64,000 nt of DNA from Sulfodiicoccus acidiphilus (GCF_003967175.1 NZ_AP018553.1:1426001-1490000); one strand, 5' to 3'. Counted from the first letter of the stretch, positions 27,494 through 39,075 are shown. Translations and numbers: made by a program. The notes: a model not told the origin generated them from the sequence alone.

Positions 27494-28814
27494 AAAGTAG
27501 CCCGGTAAAATATTCCCCCCGTGGACAAAAAGGTTGAGTTAGCTTTCTAGCGCCTTGAAGCGTATCAGCTACGTCCTTTGACATTTCGAGTGCGCGGCGT
27601 GAGTGTATAGCAGTTCTTTACAAATTATGAGTTTAAGGGAGGGGAAAGCCCAGCAGCGAAGTCGCCGCTCAATTAAATAATTTTTTAGATTTTTCCTTGT
27701 AAAGTTAAGAATGCTTCTCTTTACCTTACCGAGAACTCAACTTGACCGAGGAGCAACTAGTACCACCCTCTTTCGCAGTTCTCTTCTCACACGGAGTTAT
27801 AGCTTAACAACGAAAGTCCACAGTGTTCAAATTGGGCGGTCTCCAGCTTTTTCTCTGCTCCTTCGAGAGGTGAAACCCCCGAACCGACGGTGGGAACGAC
27901 TAACAGCTCCGAGGGAACCCATCTGGGGAGGTCAGAAAAGATGGAAATCCTCGTCATTCGAAGCGTGGACAATAGTTCAAACGCGGCCCTCTGAAACAGT
28001 TTCTAGATAACACTACCCACGCTCCTCGCCTCTACAGGCATTTCTCCTCTCAACGACAGAGGATCCTCCACGATCTGCGAGTCTCAGCATCCAACTAGAC
28101 CACCTCGATGTCACCTAGAACTAGGAGTTCATCCTGAATCTGCTGTCCTGCCTTAAGTCCGTGGATTAGATAAGATCCAAGGCCTCGCCCCTCCCTGGGA
28201 CGATTCGCGATCTTCCCAGGTTTACTTCGACCACGCTGACGGCGCCCCTTCTCCGGCTCGATCGAGTACTTAACTGAGGGAGGAACGACTACCGTCTCCC
28301 TTTCCCACTAAGGGACTGAACTTCGCGGACGAAAGTCCCACCTTCGAGTGGGGTCCCTCCCCGATCCACTCTACTGCCCACCAGGGATGTGAACCCGAAC
28401 CGACGGTGGAAACGACGAACTACCCCACGGAGTAACCCTCTGCGAGGCGGGGAGGAAGTCAGCTAGAGCTGAAGGCTTGAAAACGGTGCCGTGTTGGAGG
28501 TGGTTGAGAGCAAAACCTCCAAGCGCTATGCCTTCCATAGTGTGGAGGTAGGGAAGAATCTTAGAGCTACGGGGAAAAACCCTTCAATCGCAGACTAAAT
28601 TCCGACTTGATCGGAAACTCGGAGGAGGCTTCAGTATCTCTAAGGTAGGAGACAACTGACCTTTGCCTTTCCTTAAACAGTGCCAGAAGCATATCGGGTT
28701 GGGAGGACGTTCCTCGCCATATGCACCTAGTTCCCGCTAAATGGGAGAGAGAAATTGTGAAGCACATCTGTCCACTGGTAGGTTTTTAATTCTCCGTTTC
28801 TAAAACTCGTTAAA
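27494..28814. other. Gene-poor 1.3-kb region, decayed sequence
   Basis: No convincing gene on either strand. The two parts 27878-27945 and 28392-28465 share a short motif (CGAACCGACGGTGG then AACGAC), an imperfect direct repeat. Around 28325-28370 the sequence GGACGAAAGTCCCACC recalls the left-end hairpin of the IS605-like elements. I read this as a graveyard of old element insertions. The final part holds TATA-like GTTTTTAATT (28781-28790) for the next gene. Confidence 0.4.
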
Positions 28815-29108
28815 ATGGGCGTAATCGTTAGGAAGATACACACGAAGAAGGACGGCGGAAACGTTTGGCTCAGGGTCACCGAAGAACCCCCTAGCATGAA
28901 GAACGAGAACCCATCAGACGGGTACTTCTTCGTGAGGGTGGGCGACGATTCGGGGGACAAAGTGATAAGACTGTCGGACGAGGAAGCGCTAGATGTAGCT
29001 CAAAGGATCCTCGAGTCCTACAGGAGGCATGTGAAGATATACGAAAAACTAGAGGATGAGAGCTATAGGATGTACAAGATGAAGTCTGACGAGAATGAGG
29101 AAGACTAG
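28815..29108 (+). CDS. Small acidic conserved-looking protein
   Basis: 97 residues: a beta-rich N-terminal half (RKIHTKKDGGNVWLRVTEE, then GYFFVRVGDD) and a C-terminal helix running about residues 56-90 with a Glu/Asp/Lys-rich tail. It has coding-like composition and a TATA box 25-30 nt upstream, giving a leaderless ATG. It ends 4 nt inside the convergent pibD gene. I do not recognise the family; a nucleic-acid or protein-binding role is conceivable but unsupported. Confidence 0.6.
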   Translation: MGVIVRKIHTKKDGGNVWLRVTEEPPSMKNENPSDGYFFVRVGDDSGDKVIRLSDEEALDVAQRILESYRRHVKIYEKLEDESYRMYKMKSDENEED

Positions 29109-29815
29109 ACTGGAAGCCCAACCATCAGAGAGAAAACGTAGGCCGCCAACATGAAGGTCAGTACGGGAACCCCCCACGCGACCCATATGTAGGTGTCGTT
29201 ACCGATCTTGCCTTGCTCAAGTAGTAAACGGAAGGTTTCCCTCCACTTGGAATCGTCTTCGTCTACTGAGAACGTAGTTCTAAGCTTCAGGTTCCCGTCC
29301 TCCGTGATCTCGGTGAGCGGAAATAGGAACTTCGATCTCAGGAACTCCTCCACCGTGATCCTTCTCCCTGAGAAGGCCAAAGGGAGCCTCTTAAACCAGG
29401 GTAACCCTGAGGTGTACCTGAAGTTTCTGCCTAAGTTTAAGACCCCGGCAACTGCTATGGCGATGGCGGTGTAGAGCAGAACTGTCAGGCCCTCAAGTCC
29501 TCGTCCTGACAGATTCGGGAACAGGAAGGGGTGGGTTACTGGGTTAAGGGCCCCGACGAGAGTGGCACATATGACGTCAGCACCCCCTAAGAGACTGAAT
29601 CTGTACATGGCGTAAGTTGTCATCCCAGTAGCGACGACCGAATATGTGTATACTAAAGGTGAGAACGATCCCCACTGGAAGTAGACCAAGGCCAGTAGAG
29701 GGAGGTAATAGAGCCATACCGCATCATTGACCTCCCTACTCCTCAAGTCCAGAACTGCAACGTGGACTAGCATGGCAGTGGTACCCAACACCTGTATCAA
29801 GTAAATTAACCACAT
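29105..29815 (-). CDS. pibD: Type IV prepilin/preflagellin peptidase
   Basis: Membrane aspartyl protease that cleaves class III signal peptides of archaellins, pilins and sugar-binding proteins before assembly. Its two catalytic aspartates are visible: D23 in VLDLRSREVND and D80 in the GxHyD motif LLGGAD. These are the positions I recall for the Sulfolobus enzyme. It has about six helices with a soluble loop near 165-205. Length 236 matches PibD. Its substrates are not encoded in this window. Confidence 0.9.
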   Translation of the reverse strand: MWLIYLIQVLGTTAMLVHVAVLDLRSREVNDAVWLYYLPLLALVYFQWGSFSPLVYTYSVVATGMTTYAMYRFSLLGGADVICATLVGALNPVTHPFLFPNLSGRGLEGLTVLLYTAIAIAVAGVLNLGRNFRYTSGLPWFKRLPLAFSGRRITVEEFLRSKFLFPLTEITEDGNLKLRTTFSVDEDDSKWRETFRLLLEQGKIGNDTYIWVAWGVPVLTFMLAAYVFSLMVGLPV

Positions 29816-30074
29816 GGCAGGAAGCTCCCCTCACTCTGCCTAGCTTCGAGGCTGTCAGAGAGCTAGATACCCCGAGGAAATAAAGTGTTTCTAGTTATAA
29901 AACCGCTTCTATTGCAGCTAGGAGACAACGTTTTGGGGTAAAGAGCTATTGTGCGAATTAGTTCTGAACTTCGGCACCCCTTTTTTGTGTAAGTTCCTTG
30001 CGTCAAACCTAAACTCTATCGAGGATCTCTGGCAGAAACGCTTAAAGGGGAAACACACCTCCATATACTATCAT

Positions 30075-30212
30075 ATGATAGTTAAAATAACCGTGAAACA
30101 TCCCATCATGAGGGATGGGACGAGGGTGTTCTGGATGGAGGCCAAGGACATGGAGGATGCGATGAGACAGGTGAGGGGACTACCGATAGAGAGGATGGAA
30201 GTGGTGGGCTGA
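30075..30212 (+). CDS. Small 45-residue protein
   Basis: Short basic protein starting MIVKITVKHPIMRDG and ending with a helix (MEDAMRQVRGLPIER). A TATA-like GCTTAAAGG at about 30040 is 30 nt upstream, supporting ATG 30075 as a near-leaderless start. It reads as one beta strand pair plus a helix. I do not recognise it, but length, promoter and spacing to the next gene make it likely real. Confidence 0.5.
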   Translation: MIVKITVKHPIMRDGTRVFWMEAKDMEDAMRQVRGLPIERMEVVG

Positions 30213-30243
30213 ACTTAATTAATTCGAAGTACAATTCTACTGT

Positions 30244-31223
30244 ATGGAAGTTGTGGTTCTTGGATGTAGAAAGTTCGGAAAGGTGCACCTCCGTGCCCTT
30301 TCGTCGCTCAAAGTCCCTTACAGTATAATGGAGAGGAACCCAGACGTTCTGAAGGACTGTGCGTCCACGTTCTCACCCCTAAGAACCTTCAGCTCTATCG
30401 ATGAAGTTCTAAGGTCTAACGCTGACGTGGTCGACGTGGTCTTGCCGCATAACTTGCACAGACAGGTCGTAGTGGAGGCGTTGAAAGCAGGGAAACACGT
30501 CCTGGTTGAGAAGCCCATAGCTACAACGGTTGAAGAAGGTGAGGACATGATCAAGGCATCTAAGGAGTATCGTAGAAAGTTCATGGTGGCGGAGCAGTAC
30601 TTCTTCGACCCGACCGTGAAGGCGGTATCCTCCATGATAAGGGAAGGTAAATTGGGTAAGGTCCACACCATCGTAGTTAGGGACCAGAGGTTTTACGACC
30701 ACACAGGGTGGAGGACAGATCCCACTGTAATGGGAGGAGGCGCGCTCATCGACGGTGGGATCCACTACGTCGACACTATCCTGAACTTCGGAGGGGACTA
30801 CGAGGGCCTGACTGCTTCGGTGAGCCACGTGGGGTCCACCCTCAAGGGGAGGACAACACGGTGGCATTCTTCAAGTTTAGGTCTGGGGCCGCTGGCGTAC
30901 TTCTATACTCTTGGGCCTACAGAGGGAATCCCGTTCTCCCAGGCTTCGAGGTCATAGGGGAAGAGGGAACTGTGTACGAGGACGTGACCACGAGGTCTCA
31001 GGCCGATTTCGTAGATCCGTCTAGGACGACCGCGTACGGTCTTCCCGTCCTCAATGGGAAGAAGGTGGAGGTGAAGACTTACGACGTCTTCCAGGAGGAG
31101 ATAGGCTCCTTCATCAGGGCTGTGGAGAGGGACGAGCCAGTTCCGATGCCACCCGAGTTGGCACTGAGGGACCTCAAGGCTGTGTTGGACGTCTACAGAA
31201 TTGCTGGGTACAGTCCGCGCTAA
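30244..31223 (+). CDS. Gfo/Idh/MocA-family NAD(P)-dependent oxidoreductase, one frameshift
   Basis: Sugar or sugar-derivative dehydrogenase. An N-terminal Rossmann fold (VVVLGCRKFGKVHLRAL) is followed by the family motif EKPIATT near residue 95 and a C-terminal substrate domain with GGGALIDGGIHYVD near 170. The frame shifts at the four-G run 30846-30849; one added G links KG to EDNTVAFFKF and gives a normal ~325-residue protein. TATA-like CTTAATTAAT at 30214 supports the ATG at 30244. The substrate is unknown. Confidence 0.8.
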
Positions 31224-31253
31224 CTTTATAGTGATGCCTAGCCTCACGGAACT

Positions 31254-31874
31254 GTGGATAGGTACAAGGCTGGGGCTTTCCTCGCGTTTCTCTTCGCCGC
31301 CCTCACTGTGTTGGTGAAAGTCCTCTCCGAGCCTAAAGTTCCAGGTAACATCCTCATCTTCCACCTCATCAATGACGCTCAAGTTCCGGCCCTCAATCCA
31401 GTCATGGTTTTCCTTTCCCTATACGGCAGGGAGTACGTGTGGATACCTGTGGTGGCCATCCTTTTCTTTTTCAGGAGGAGAGCCTCCATGATAATGGCTT
31501 CCGCCTTCATCGCGGATATAGTATTGGGTGAGGGATTGAAGTACGCAGTGGCTCAGCTGAGGCCCTTCCTTTACGTAAGCGCCCACCTTCTGGTACCTCC
31601 ACCCCACGACTTCAGTTACCCCTCGGGACACGCCCTCATAGTCTCCACCGGAGCAGTGGTGTCCTACTATACTCTGCCTAGGTGGGCTTGGATCCCCCTC
31701 ATGGTCGAGGCGGTGGCCGTGAGCTACTCCCGAGTGTACGTCGGAGTTCACTGGCCGGCCGACGTCCTCGGAGGGTGGTTGTTGGGAACTGCGGTCGCTC
31801 AGCTCTCCTTCCTCTTGGAGAACTTCAAGTGGTATAGGTCCTTAGAGAGAGCGCTGAAGGCCAGGGAACAGTGA
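31254..31874 (+). CDS. PAP2-family membrane phosphatase
   Basis: Six-helix lipid phosphatase of 206 residues with the three active-site motifs in order: KYAVAQLRP, YPSGHA, and SRVYVGVHWPAD. In archaea such proteins can dephosphorylate dolichyl or undecaprenyl diphosphate, recycling the glycan carrier; the substrate is not proven. GTG at 31254 is supported by AACTTTATA about 25 nt upstream. Confidence 0.85.
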   Translation: MDRYKAGAFLAFLFAALTVLVKVLSEPKVPGNILIFHLINDAQVPALNPVMVFLSLYGREYVWIPVVAILFFFRRRASMIMASAFIADIVLGEGLKYAVAQLRPFLYVSAHLLVPPPHDFSYPSGHALIVSTGAVVSYYTLPRWAWIPLMVEAVAVSYSRVYVGVHWPADVLGGWLLGTAVAQLSFLLENFKWYRSLERALKAREQ

Positions 31875-32790
31875 CTCGCTTCTTCCTCACGAAGCATGCG
31901 ACCTGCCTATCTCTCACGTCCTCCAGTCTAGGTTCGCCAGTTCTACAACCCTCAACAGCCAAGGGGCATTTGGAGTGGAACTTACATCCGGTCGCGGAGG
32001 GACCTCTATCCAAGGCCTTAATCTGCTCCTTCACATCGGAGAGCGAAGGGACCGAGTGCATGAGTTGTGAAGTGTAGGGGCTCCCTCAACACCTTCTTCG
32101 CTGGTTCAGCTTCCGCCACCCTCCCCGAAAAATGACCGCAACCATGTCGACCATGTACGCTGGCACAGCTACGTTGTGGGTTGCGACGAGGTAACTAGTT
32201 CCCTTCCTCTCCTAAATGTCTAGGAAGAGGTTGAGGACCTGGACCTGCATCGACACGTAGAAGTTGGACGTAGGCTCGTCCAATATCAGGTACTTGAGCG
32301 AGCCTATGATCGCCCTCGCTATGGATATCCTCTGTCCTCCAGAGAACTCGAGGGGGTACCTGAACCTCACCTCTGGGTCAAGGCCCACCACCTCCAAGGC
32401 TTTGCTCACCTTTTCCTCCACTTCACTCTCCCCTGCCGCCGCCAACTGCTCTGCCACCCCGTCGCCCATCCTCATCCTGCGACGAGTAAGGGTCCTGAAG
32501 GAGGACTTGCATGTATCTCCTTAGCGGCCTCGGCTTGTACTTCTCGGCCTTAGTTACATCGATCCCCATGAACTCTATCCTCCCTGACGTCGGCCTGCGC
32601 AGTCTCAGTGTGGCTAATCCCAATGTGGACTTTCCCGAGCCCGATTCACCTATCAGAGCTAAGGTCTCCCCGCCCTTCACGTTGGACCCCCGCAGCCCTC
32701 ACTTCCCTCCTATCCTACACGTCACGTGGAGGTCCTCCACCCTGAGTAGGTCAGTGTAGGTGACAGGCAACCTTCTTCCCCTTCATTACC
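31825..32790 (-). pseudogene. Decayed peptide ABC transporter ATPase (DppF/OppF-like)
   Basis: Remains of an oligopeptide-transporter ATPase, readable in pieces in the right order: Walker A GESGSGKST, a Q-loop LLQDPYSSQD, signature LEFSGGQRISIARA with Walker B LILDEPTS, an ATHNVAVPA H-loop, and the C-terminal cysteine segment GCKFHSKCPLA...CFV. The pieces are in different frames, with an in-frame TAG after LFLDI and other stops near the start. No permease or binding-protein gene lies nearby. Its end overlaps the PAP2 gene in antisense. This one is a genuine pseudogene, unlike the single-G frameshifts elsewhere. Confidence 0.85.
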
Positions 32791-33023
32791 ATGACGCTCT
32801 AGACCGGGTGAGTTCTCGAAACGTTCAAGCGAGGGTCCACGAGGTATCCCTCCGCTAACCTGTGAGCACCGACCTAGGGTCGGGATGGTTCTCTGAGCTC
32901 CTTAAACTCCCACCTCTACCCGTTGGACAAGGTGGAGCCATGAAGTGGAAGGTCCGTCATGAGGGCGAGGTAAGTTCACTGGCCTTACGAAAGTTGTTAA
33001 TCCCGAGGATAAGGAGGATCCTA

Positions 33024-33650
33024 CTATCCCCCGTTTCTGTGTCTTATGATAAATCTACAGAGATAGGAATCGTTGACCTGCCTGTGAGTGTTTTCAACGT
33101 CTGCTTCCAGAACCTTAGAAAACAGTTCCCTTTCCATGGAGCACGCTTCACCAAATAGTGAAGCTATTCTATATATTGGACAGTTAAATTCTATTAATTC
33201 GAATGAATTTCCAATTTTCCTTACCTCCGCCATGTAGCCCGTGGACGTTCTTAACTTTCCTAAAACCTCGACCTTTTCATCAAGCTTCTTTTTATCCAGT
33301 TTTTCCTTGTATTCTCTATAAAGTATTTTATATCTGTCCTTAAGAAACCTTATTACTATGTCTCCTTTTCCTTCCCTTTTTACATAATCTAGGAGTTCCA
33401 TTAATGTAAGTGAATCAGAATTGCTGAAATATAATTTGCCTTCTTCAGTTAGATTGAAAACATATGTTGGTCTGCCTATATCTCTTTTTATTATTTTCCT
33501 CGAAATCAATCCCTTCTGTTCCAGTCGCGTTATGTGTTTATGCACCCCCATCTTAGTTATTCCCAAACCCTCCGCTATCTCTTGGAGAGTGGCGGGACCA
33601 TTTTTCTTGATGAATAAGATTATCTTGCTTTCGGTAGAGGTTTCTGACAC
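33024..33650 (-). CDS. SufR-like Fe-S winged-helix regulator
   Basis: DNA-binding protein of 208 residues. An N-terminal DeoR/ArsR-type winged helix (LQEIAEGLGITKMGVHKHITRLEQ at about 15-40) precedes a C-terminal domain with cysteines spaced like SufR: NCPIYRIASLFGEACSMER, then a later SYLCRF. That pattern binds a [4Fe-4S] cluster in SufR/YrhO-like sensors. The gene is clearly more AT-rich than its neighbours, suggesting recent transfer. GTG start. The intergenic region upstream holds three near-identical palindromes that could be its operator. Confidence 0.8.
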   Translation of the reverse strand: MSETSTESKIILFIKKNGPATLQEIAEGLGITKMGVHKHITRLEQKGLISRKIIKRDIGRPTYVFNLTEEGKLYFSNSDSLTLMELLDYVKREGKGDIVIRFLKDRYKILYREYKEKLDKKKLDEKVEVLGKLRTSTGYMAEVRKIGNSFELIEFNCPIYRIASLFGEACSMERELFSKVLEADVENTHRQVNDSYLCRFIIRHRNGG

Positions 33651-33670
33651 GGTTAATAGTAAACTTTATT

Positions 33671-33736
33671 GTTTATAAACTTCTCCAATATAACGGTTTT
33701 CATTCGCTTTGGAAGATGTTTATAAACTTTATAAAC
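33671..33736. promoter_or_regulatory. Palindromic operator-like repeats
   Basis: The perfect 10-bp palindrome GTTTATAAAC occurs at 33671-33680 and 33718-33727, and a third copy with one change (CTTTATAAAC) follows immediately at 33727-33736. They sit between the leftward SufR-like gene and a rightward small frame. The centres are 47 bp apart, with the third 9 bp further on. The arrangement fits autoregulation by the dimeric regulator, with possible overlap of TATA boxes. Confidence 0.5.
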
Positions 33737-33774
33737 GACTCAGTTTATTTATTTAAATGTCTTTTTTGTAATCC

Positions 33775-33915
33775 ATGGGGCGGATAAGGAAAGACAGAAG
33801 GGAAGAGAAGAAGATTTTTTCAATATGTGATTATCCTCCGGAGTACCTCAAGGCAGAATATCCATATGAGTATGAGTATATAATGCGGATGAGAAAGAGA
33901 CGCACATCGTTTTAG
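33775..33915 (+). CDS. Possible 46-residue basic/aromatic protein
   Basis: A short open frame (MGRIRKDRREEKK... ending MRMRKRRTSF) rich in Arg, Lys, Glu and Tyr. It lies just past the palindromes and a TTTATTTATTTAAATG promoter-like tract. Divergent expression with the SufR-like gene would fit a small regulatory or redox partner, but no family is recognised and it may be chance. Confidence 0.35.
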   Translation: MGRIRKDRREEKKIFSICDYPPEYLKAEYPYEYEYIMRMRKRRTSF

Positions 33916-34141
33916 TTCTTGCTCGAGTTAAGGAGATGAGAGTTCATTGTGATGCAGCCACCCAGCTTCACCTCTAGGAGGCCACGTTGACACTAGGGGA
34001 GATGAGTGATCTCTTGACGACAGGGTTATAGTAGGGAGCTTTCTGGGTAATAGGAGGAAGTCAGGGCCGTAGGAGTGTCTTTCGCGCGCCTGGGTGGTAG
34101 CGGCTCCATAACCTAAAAATCTAGAATCTAAAAAAAAGGAC

Positions 34142-35125
34142 GTGGTTCCTAAAGTCCTGGTGACTAGGAAGTTCTTCCCGGACGTTTTCTCGACTTCAGG
34201 CTACCAAGTGGAGTATTGGGAAGGAAGGGGCCCCGTGACGCGAGATAGGCTACTGAGAGGAGACTTCGACGCCCTAGTTTCCATGCTCTTCGACAGGATC
34301 GACTGCGAGGTTCTCTCCTCCCCTAGGCTCAGGTTAGTTGCCCAGTACGCAGTAGGTTACGATAACATCGACCTCCAATGTGCTACTTCTCGGGGGATCT
34401 ACGTCACCAACACGCCTGACGTGCTAACTGAAGCGACTGCGGAGTTCACGTGGGCCCTGATAATGGCAGCAGCGAGACGCGTAGTCGAGGGAGACGCCAT
34501 GGTCAGGTCAGGTAAGTGGGCAGAGCACGACGTCCCATGGGATCCGACTCTCCTGTTAGGTATGGAGTTGAAGGGGAAGCAACTCGGGGTCGTGGGGTTC
34601 GGCAGAATAGGGCTGAGAGTGGGTGAAATAGGGAGGGCATTCGGGATGAACGTCGCATACTGGTCTAGAGGAAGGAGGTTCGTCCCGTGGGCCACCAGGA
34701 TGGAGCTTGAGAGCCTCTTCTCGACATCGGACGTGATCAGCGTGAATCTCCCCCTGACACCGGAAACCAAGCACCTCGTAGGTGAGAGGCTCTTGTCGTT
34801 AGTGAAGCCCACAGCCATACTCGTCAACACCGCCAGAGGTCCGGTGGTAGACACTGAGGCCCTTGTGAGGGCATTGAGCTCAGGGAGGGTCGCGGCCGTT
34901 GGATTGGACGTCTTCGAGGAGGAACCCCTCCCACCCGACAGTCCCCTCTGCAGGTTTAACAACGTGGTTCTCGCACCTCATCTGGGGAGCGCCACGACGG
35001 AAGCCAGGAGGGCCATGGCCCTCACGGTGGTCAGAAACCTCAGAGCCTTCCTAGAGGGAGATGTCCCTCCCACCCTAGTCAACAGGGAGGTCGTAAGCTT
35101 CAGGAGGCCTGGATTCGGGAATTAG
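34142..35125 (+). CDS. D-isomer 2-hydroxyacid dehydrogenase (glyoxylate/hydroxypyruvate reductase-like)
   Basis: NAD(P)-dependent dehydrogenase of 327 residues. The Rossmann loop is GVVGFGRIGLRVG near residue 157; the catalytic set is Arg in NTARGPVVD, Glu in FEEEPLPPDSP, and His in LAPHLGSAT. It resembles GyaR, the archaeal glyoxylate reductase, more than SerA because it lacks a C-terminal ACT domain. GTG start; no strong TATA box is evident beyond AT-rich CCTAAAAATC. Confidence 0.85.
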   Translation: MVPKVLVTRKFFPDVFSTSGYQVEYWEGRGPVTRDRLLRGDFDALVSMLFDRIDCEVLSSPRLRLVAQYAVGYDNIDLQCATSRGIYVTNTPDVLTEATAEFTWALIMAAARRVVEGDAMVRSGKWAEHDVPWDPTLLLGMELKGKQLGVVGFGRIGLRVGEIGRAFGMNVAYWSRGRRFVPWATRMELESLFSTSDVISVNLPLTPETKHLVGERLLSLVKPTAILVNTARGPVVDTEALVRALSSGRVAAVGLDVFEEEPLPPDSPLCRFNNVVLAPHLGSATTEARRAMALTVVRNLRAFLEGDVPPTLVNREVVSFRRPGFGN

Positions 35126-35130
35126 CGCGG

Positions 35131-36843
<1,713 letters not shown>

Positions 36844-37206
36844 TTACCACGGGACCGACAGTATAGATATATATCCTTTTTCAGGTAGACAAGTGAAAGT
36901 TGAAAGTGATATTATACCCCTAACTAAAAAGTTATCAGCAAAAAGACGTATCTGTGAGGAAAACCCATATAATTCCCCACCTCTCAAATGGTACAATGTA
37001 GTTGAACCGTCAGACTCGGGTTCACTGTATCCTACACTTAAAGGGTGCCGAATTCATCGTTATAAAAATTGTTCAGTTTTAACTAGAGAGCTGGGGTCCC
37101 CACCGATCTTGTTTTAGAGGAATCCCTAAGTTATTGTGGACCACTTCACTTAGGCCGAATTCCTGAGAACCCCTAGGATTATAACTTGCTTTACGGATAT
37201 ACTATC
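36844..37206. other. Intergenic region between amt and kdgA
   Basis: AT-rich, no gene seen. It holds the leftward amt promoter (ATATATATC, 36868-36878) and the rightward kdgA promoter (GATTATAACTT around 37177-37187). The AT-rich middle (36890-37090) contains TTATAAAAATTG but nothing further I can assign. Confidence 0.4.
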
Positions 37207-38073
37207 ATGCCAGACATCATCGTTCCCACGGTAACGCCCTTCACACCTGAGGGGAAGGTAGACCTGGAGAAGCTAAAAGAGCACGTTACACATCTGGTTA
37301 GGAAAGGTGTCGACGTAATTTTCCTCAACGGGACCACAGGAATGGGACCTGCTCTCTCACCCGAAGAGAAGCTAGCAGTCCTCAAGTCGGTCTACGACGT
37401 CACGAACAGGGTTATCTTTCAGGTAGGTGGTCTGAACCTCTACGACGTTGTAAAGTTGGCCAGGGAGTCCAAGGACTTTGACATAGTTGGAGTGGCCTCT
37501 TATCCACCCTACTACTTCCCGAGGATGCGTGAAGACTGGGTACTGAGGTACTTCAGGGATCTGTGCGCTGCCTCGCCTCACCCCGTTTACCTCTATAACT
37601 ACCCCTTAGCCACTGGTTTCGACGTCTCTCCTGCCTTGGCCAAGGAAATAGGCTGCCTCAAGGGAGTTAAGGACACGACCCAGGACCTCGCACACCCTCT
37701 TTCCCTTAAGAGGGTCCTCCCCGACCTAAAGGTGTACACTGGGGCGGACACATTGGTCCTACCCTCCATGGCTTCTGGGTTGGACGGGGTCGTATCGGCC
37801 TTAGGCAACTACGCCCCCGAGCTACTCTTGAGGGTCAGGAACTTAGTGAACGATGGAAAGCTTAGGGAGGCCGTTGAGGTTCAGCAGGTCATAGCGGAGC
37901 TCATAGACCTCTCCAGGAAGTACGGTTCACTTGCCGCCAACTACGTTCTGGTGAGGGAGCTCCAGGGCCACGACGTTGGAGTACCTAGGCCTCCCGTCTA
38001 TCCAGTTGTAGACGAGGCGAGGTTGAGGTCGGAGCTCGAGCCCCTGAAGAGGAGGGTTGAGTCCCTGAAATGA
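37207..38073 (+). CDS. kdgA: 2-keto-3-deoxy(6-phospho)gluconate aldolase
   Basis: Class I aldolase of the branched Entner-Doudoroff pathway, cleaving KDG or KDPG to pyruvate and glyceraldehyde(-3-phosphate). From ATG 37207 the Schiff-base Lys is K155 (KGVKDTTQ) and the active-site Tyr is Y130 (YLYNYPL), both at the positions of the Sulfolobus solfataricus enzyme; GTTGMGPALS binds the carboxylate. A TATA box 25 nt upstream favours this leaderless start over an earlier in-frame ATG. It overlaps kdgK by 4 nt. Confidence 0.93.
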   Translation: MPDIIVPTVTPFTPEGKVDLEKLKEHVTHLVRKGVDVIFLNGTTGMGPALSPEEKLAVLKSVYDVTNRVIFQVGGLNLYDVVKLARESKDFDIVGVASYPPYYFPRMREDWVLRYFRDLCAASPHPVYLYNYPLATGFDVSPALAKEIGCLKGVKDTTQDLAHPLSLKRVLPDLKVYTGADTLVLPSMASGLDGVVSALGNYAPELLLRVRNLVNDGKLREAVEVQQVIAELIDLSRKYGSLAANYVLVRELQGHDVGVPRPPVYPVVDEARLRSELEPLKRRVESLK

Positions 38074-39002
38074 GAGTTGTTGCCCTAGGTGAACCGCTGG
38101 TCCAACTCAACGCGACGTCCCCTGGACCTCTTCGCTACGTCCACATGTTCGAGACACATGTGGCGGGATCTGAGCTCAATTTCTGCGTCTCCGTTGTCAC
38201 CACGGGACTGCAGTGCTCCCTTTTGGCTAGGGTGGGAGAAGACGAATTCGGGAAGGCGGTGATCGAGTACGGCAGGGCTCGGGGTGTCGACGTGAGTGCG
38301 GTGAAGGTAGATCCCTCTCCTACCGGTGTCTACTTCATTCAGAGGCACTTCCCGGTCCCTGACAGGAGCGAAGTATTCTACTACAGAAAAGATAGCGCAG
38401 GGAGCAAGCTTTCACCTGAGGACGTGGACGAGTCCCTAGTTAAAGGGGCTCGATTGGTCCACTCGACTGGGATAACACTGGCCATCAGCGACTCGGCGAG
38501 ACAGGCCGTGGAGAGGGCTTTTCAACTGGCCCCCAGGAGGTCTGTCGACACCAATATCAGACCAAAGCTCTGGTCTCCAGAGAGGGCTAGGGAGGCATTG
38601 AGAAGGGTTCTACATGGACTTGAGTTCCTCTTCGTCGATCCAGTCGACGCCAGGATAATAGTGGGGGAGGAAGATCCTGACGCCGCAGTGAGGAGGTTTA
38701 GGGAGGAGTTCTCGGTGGAGACTGTGGTGTTTAAGATGGGGGAGAGGGGCTCCAGAGTTTACGTAGACGGAAAGGCCGTGGCTGGACCGAGCTTCAAGGT
38801 CAGGGTGGAGGACCCCATAGGAGCCGGGGACGCGCTGGCCGGGTATTTCGTTGGGCTTGTCCTTCAAGGAAGATCGGTGGAGGAGGCCATAAGGTACGCC
38901 AGTGCCGCGGCGACCCTGGTGGTGACGGTCAGGGGAGACACAGAGGCGGTACCAGACCTCAAGGAGGCCTCGAGGTTCCTAAACTCTCAGGAACTTCCCT
39001 GA
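38070..39002 (+). CDS. kdgK: 2-keto-3-deoxygluconate kinase
   Basis: PfkB-family sugar kinase phosphorylating KDG to KDPG, opening the semi-phosphorylative branch. Features: N-terminal GEPLVQL, substrate-side GSELNFCVS, and the C-terminal anion-hole and catalytic base DPIGAGDALAGYF near residue 250. Length 310 is standard. ATG overlaps the kdgA stop (ATGA), so the pair forms an operon. Confidence 0.92.
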   Translation: MRVVALGEPLVQLNATSPGPLRYVHMFETHVAGSELNFCVSVVTTGLQCSLLARVGEDEFGKAVIEYGRARGVDVSAVKVDPSPTGVYFIQRHFPVPDRSEVFYYRKDSAGSKLSPEDVDESLVKGARLVHSTGITLAISDSARQAVERAFQLAPRRSVDTNIRPKLWSPERAREALRRVLHGLEFLFVDPVDARIIVGEEDPDAAVRRFREEFSVETVVFKMGERGSRVYVDGKAVAGPSFKVRVEDPIGAGDALAGYFVGLVLQGRSVEEAIRYASAAATLVVTVRGDTEAVPDLKEASRFLNSQELP

Positions 39003-39063
39003 CGCCCACGTGGGAGAACCTCGCTCCTCCCCTCACGCACTGTTACTGGTCGAAACGTGCACT

Positions 39064-39075
39064 GGGCTTTTTAGA
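39064..39075 (+). promoter_or_regulatory. TATA box of gapN
   Basis: CTTTTTAGATA-type sequence 25-30 nt before the gapN ATG, indicating that gapN can be transcribed independently of kdgA-kdgK (94-bp gap). Confidence 0.45.

Noticed and set aside
27711-28010. 99-codon rightward frame in the gene-poor region
   Set aside because: Ser/Arg/Thr-rich composition, no promoter, no recognisable motif and overlaps decayed repeat sequence.
33024-33158. Rightward open frame 32862-33158 overlapping the SufR-like gene
   Set aside because: Its end is antisense to the well-supported regulator and its upstream part is decayed sequence after the dead ABC gene.
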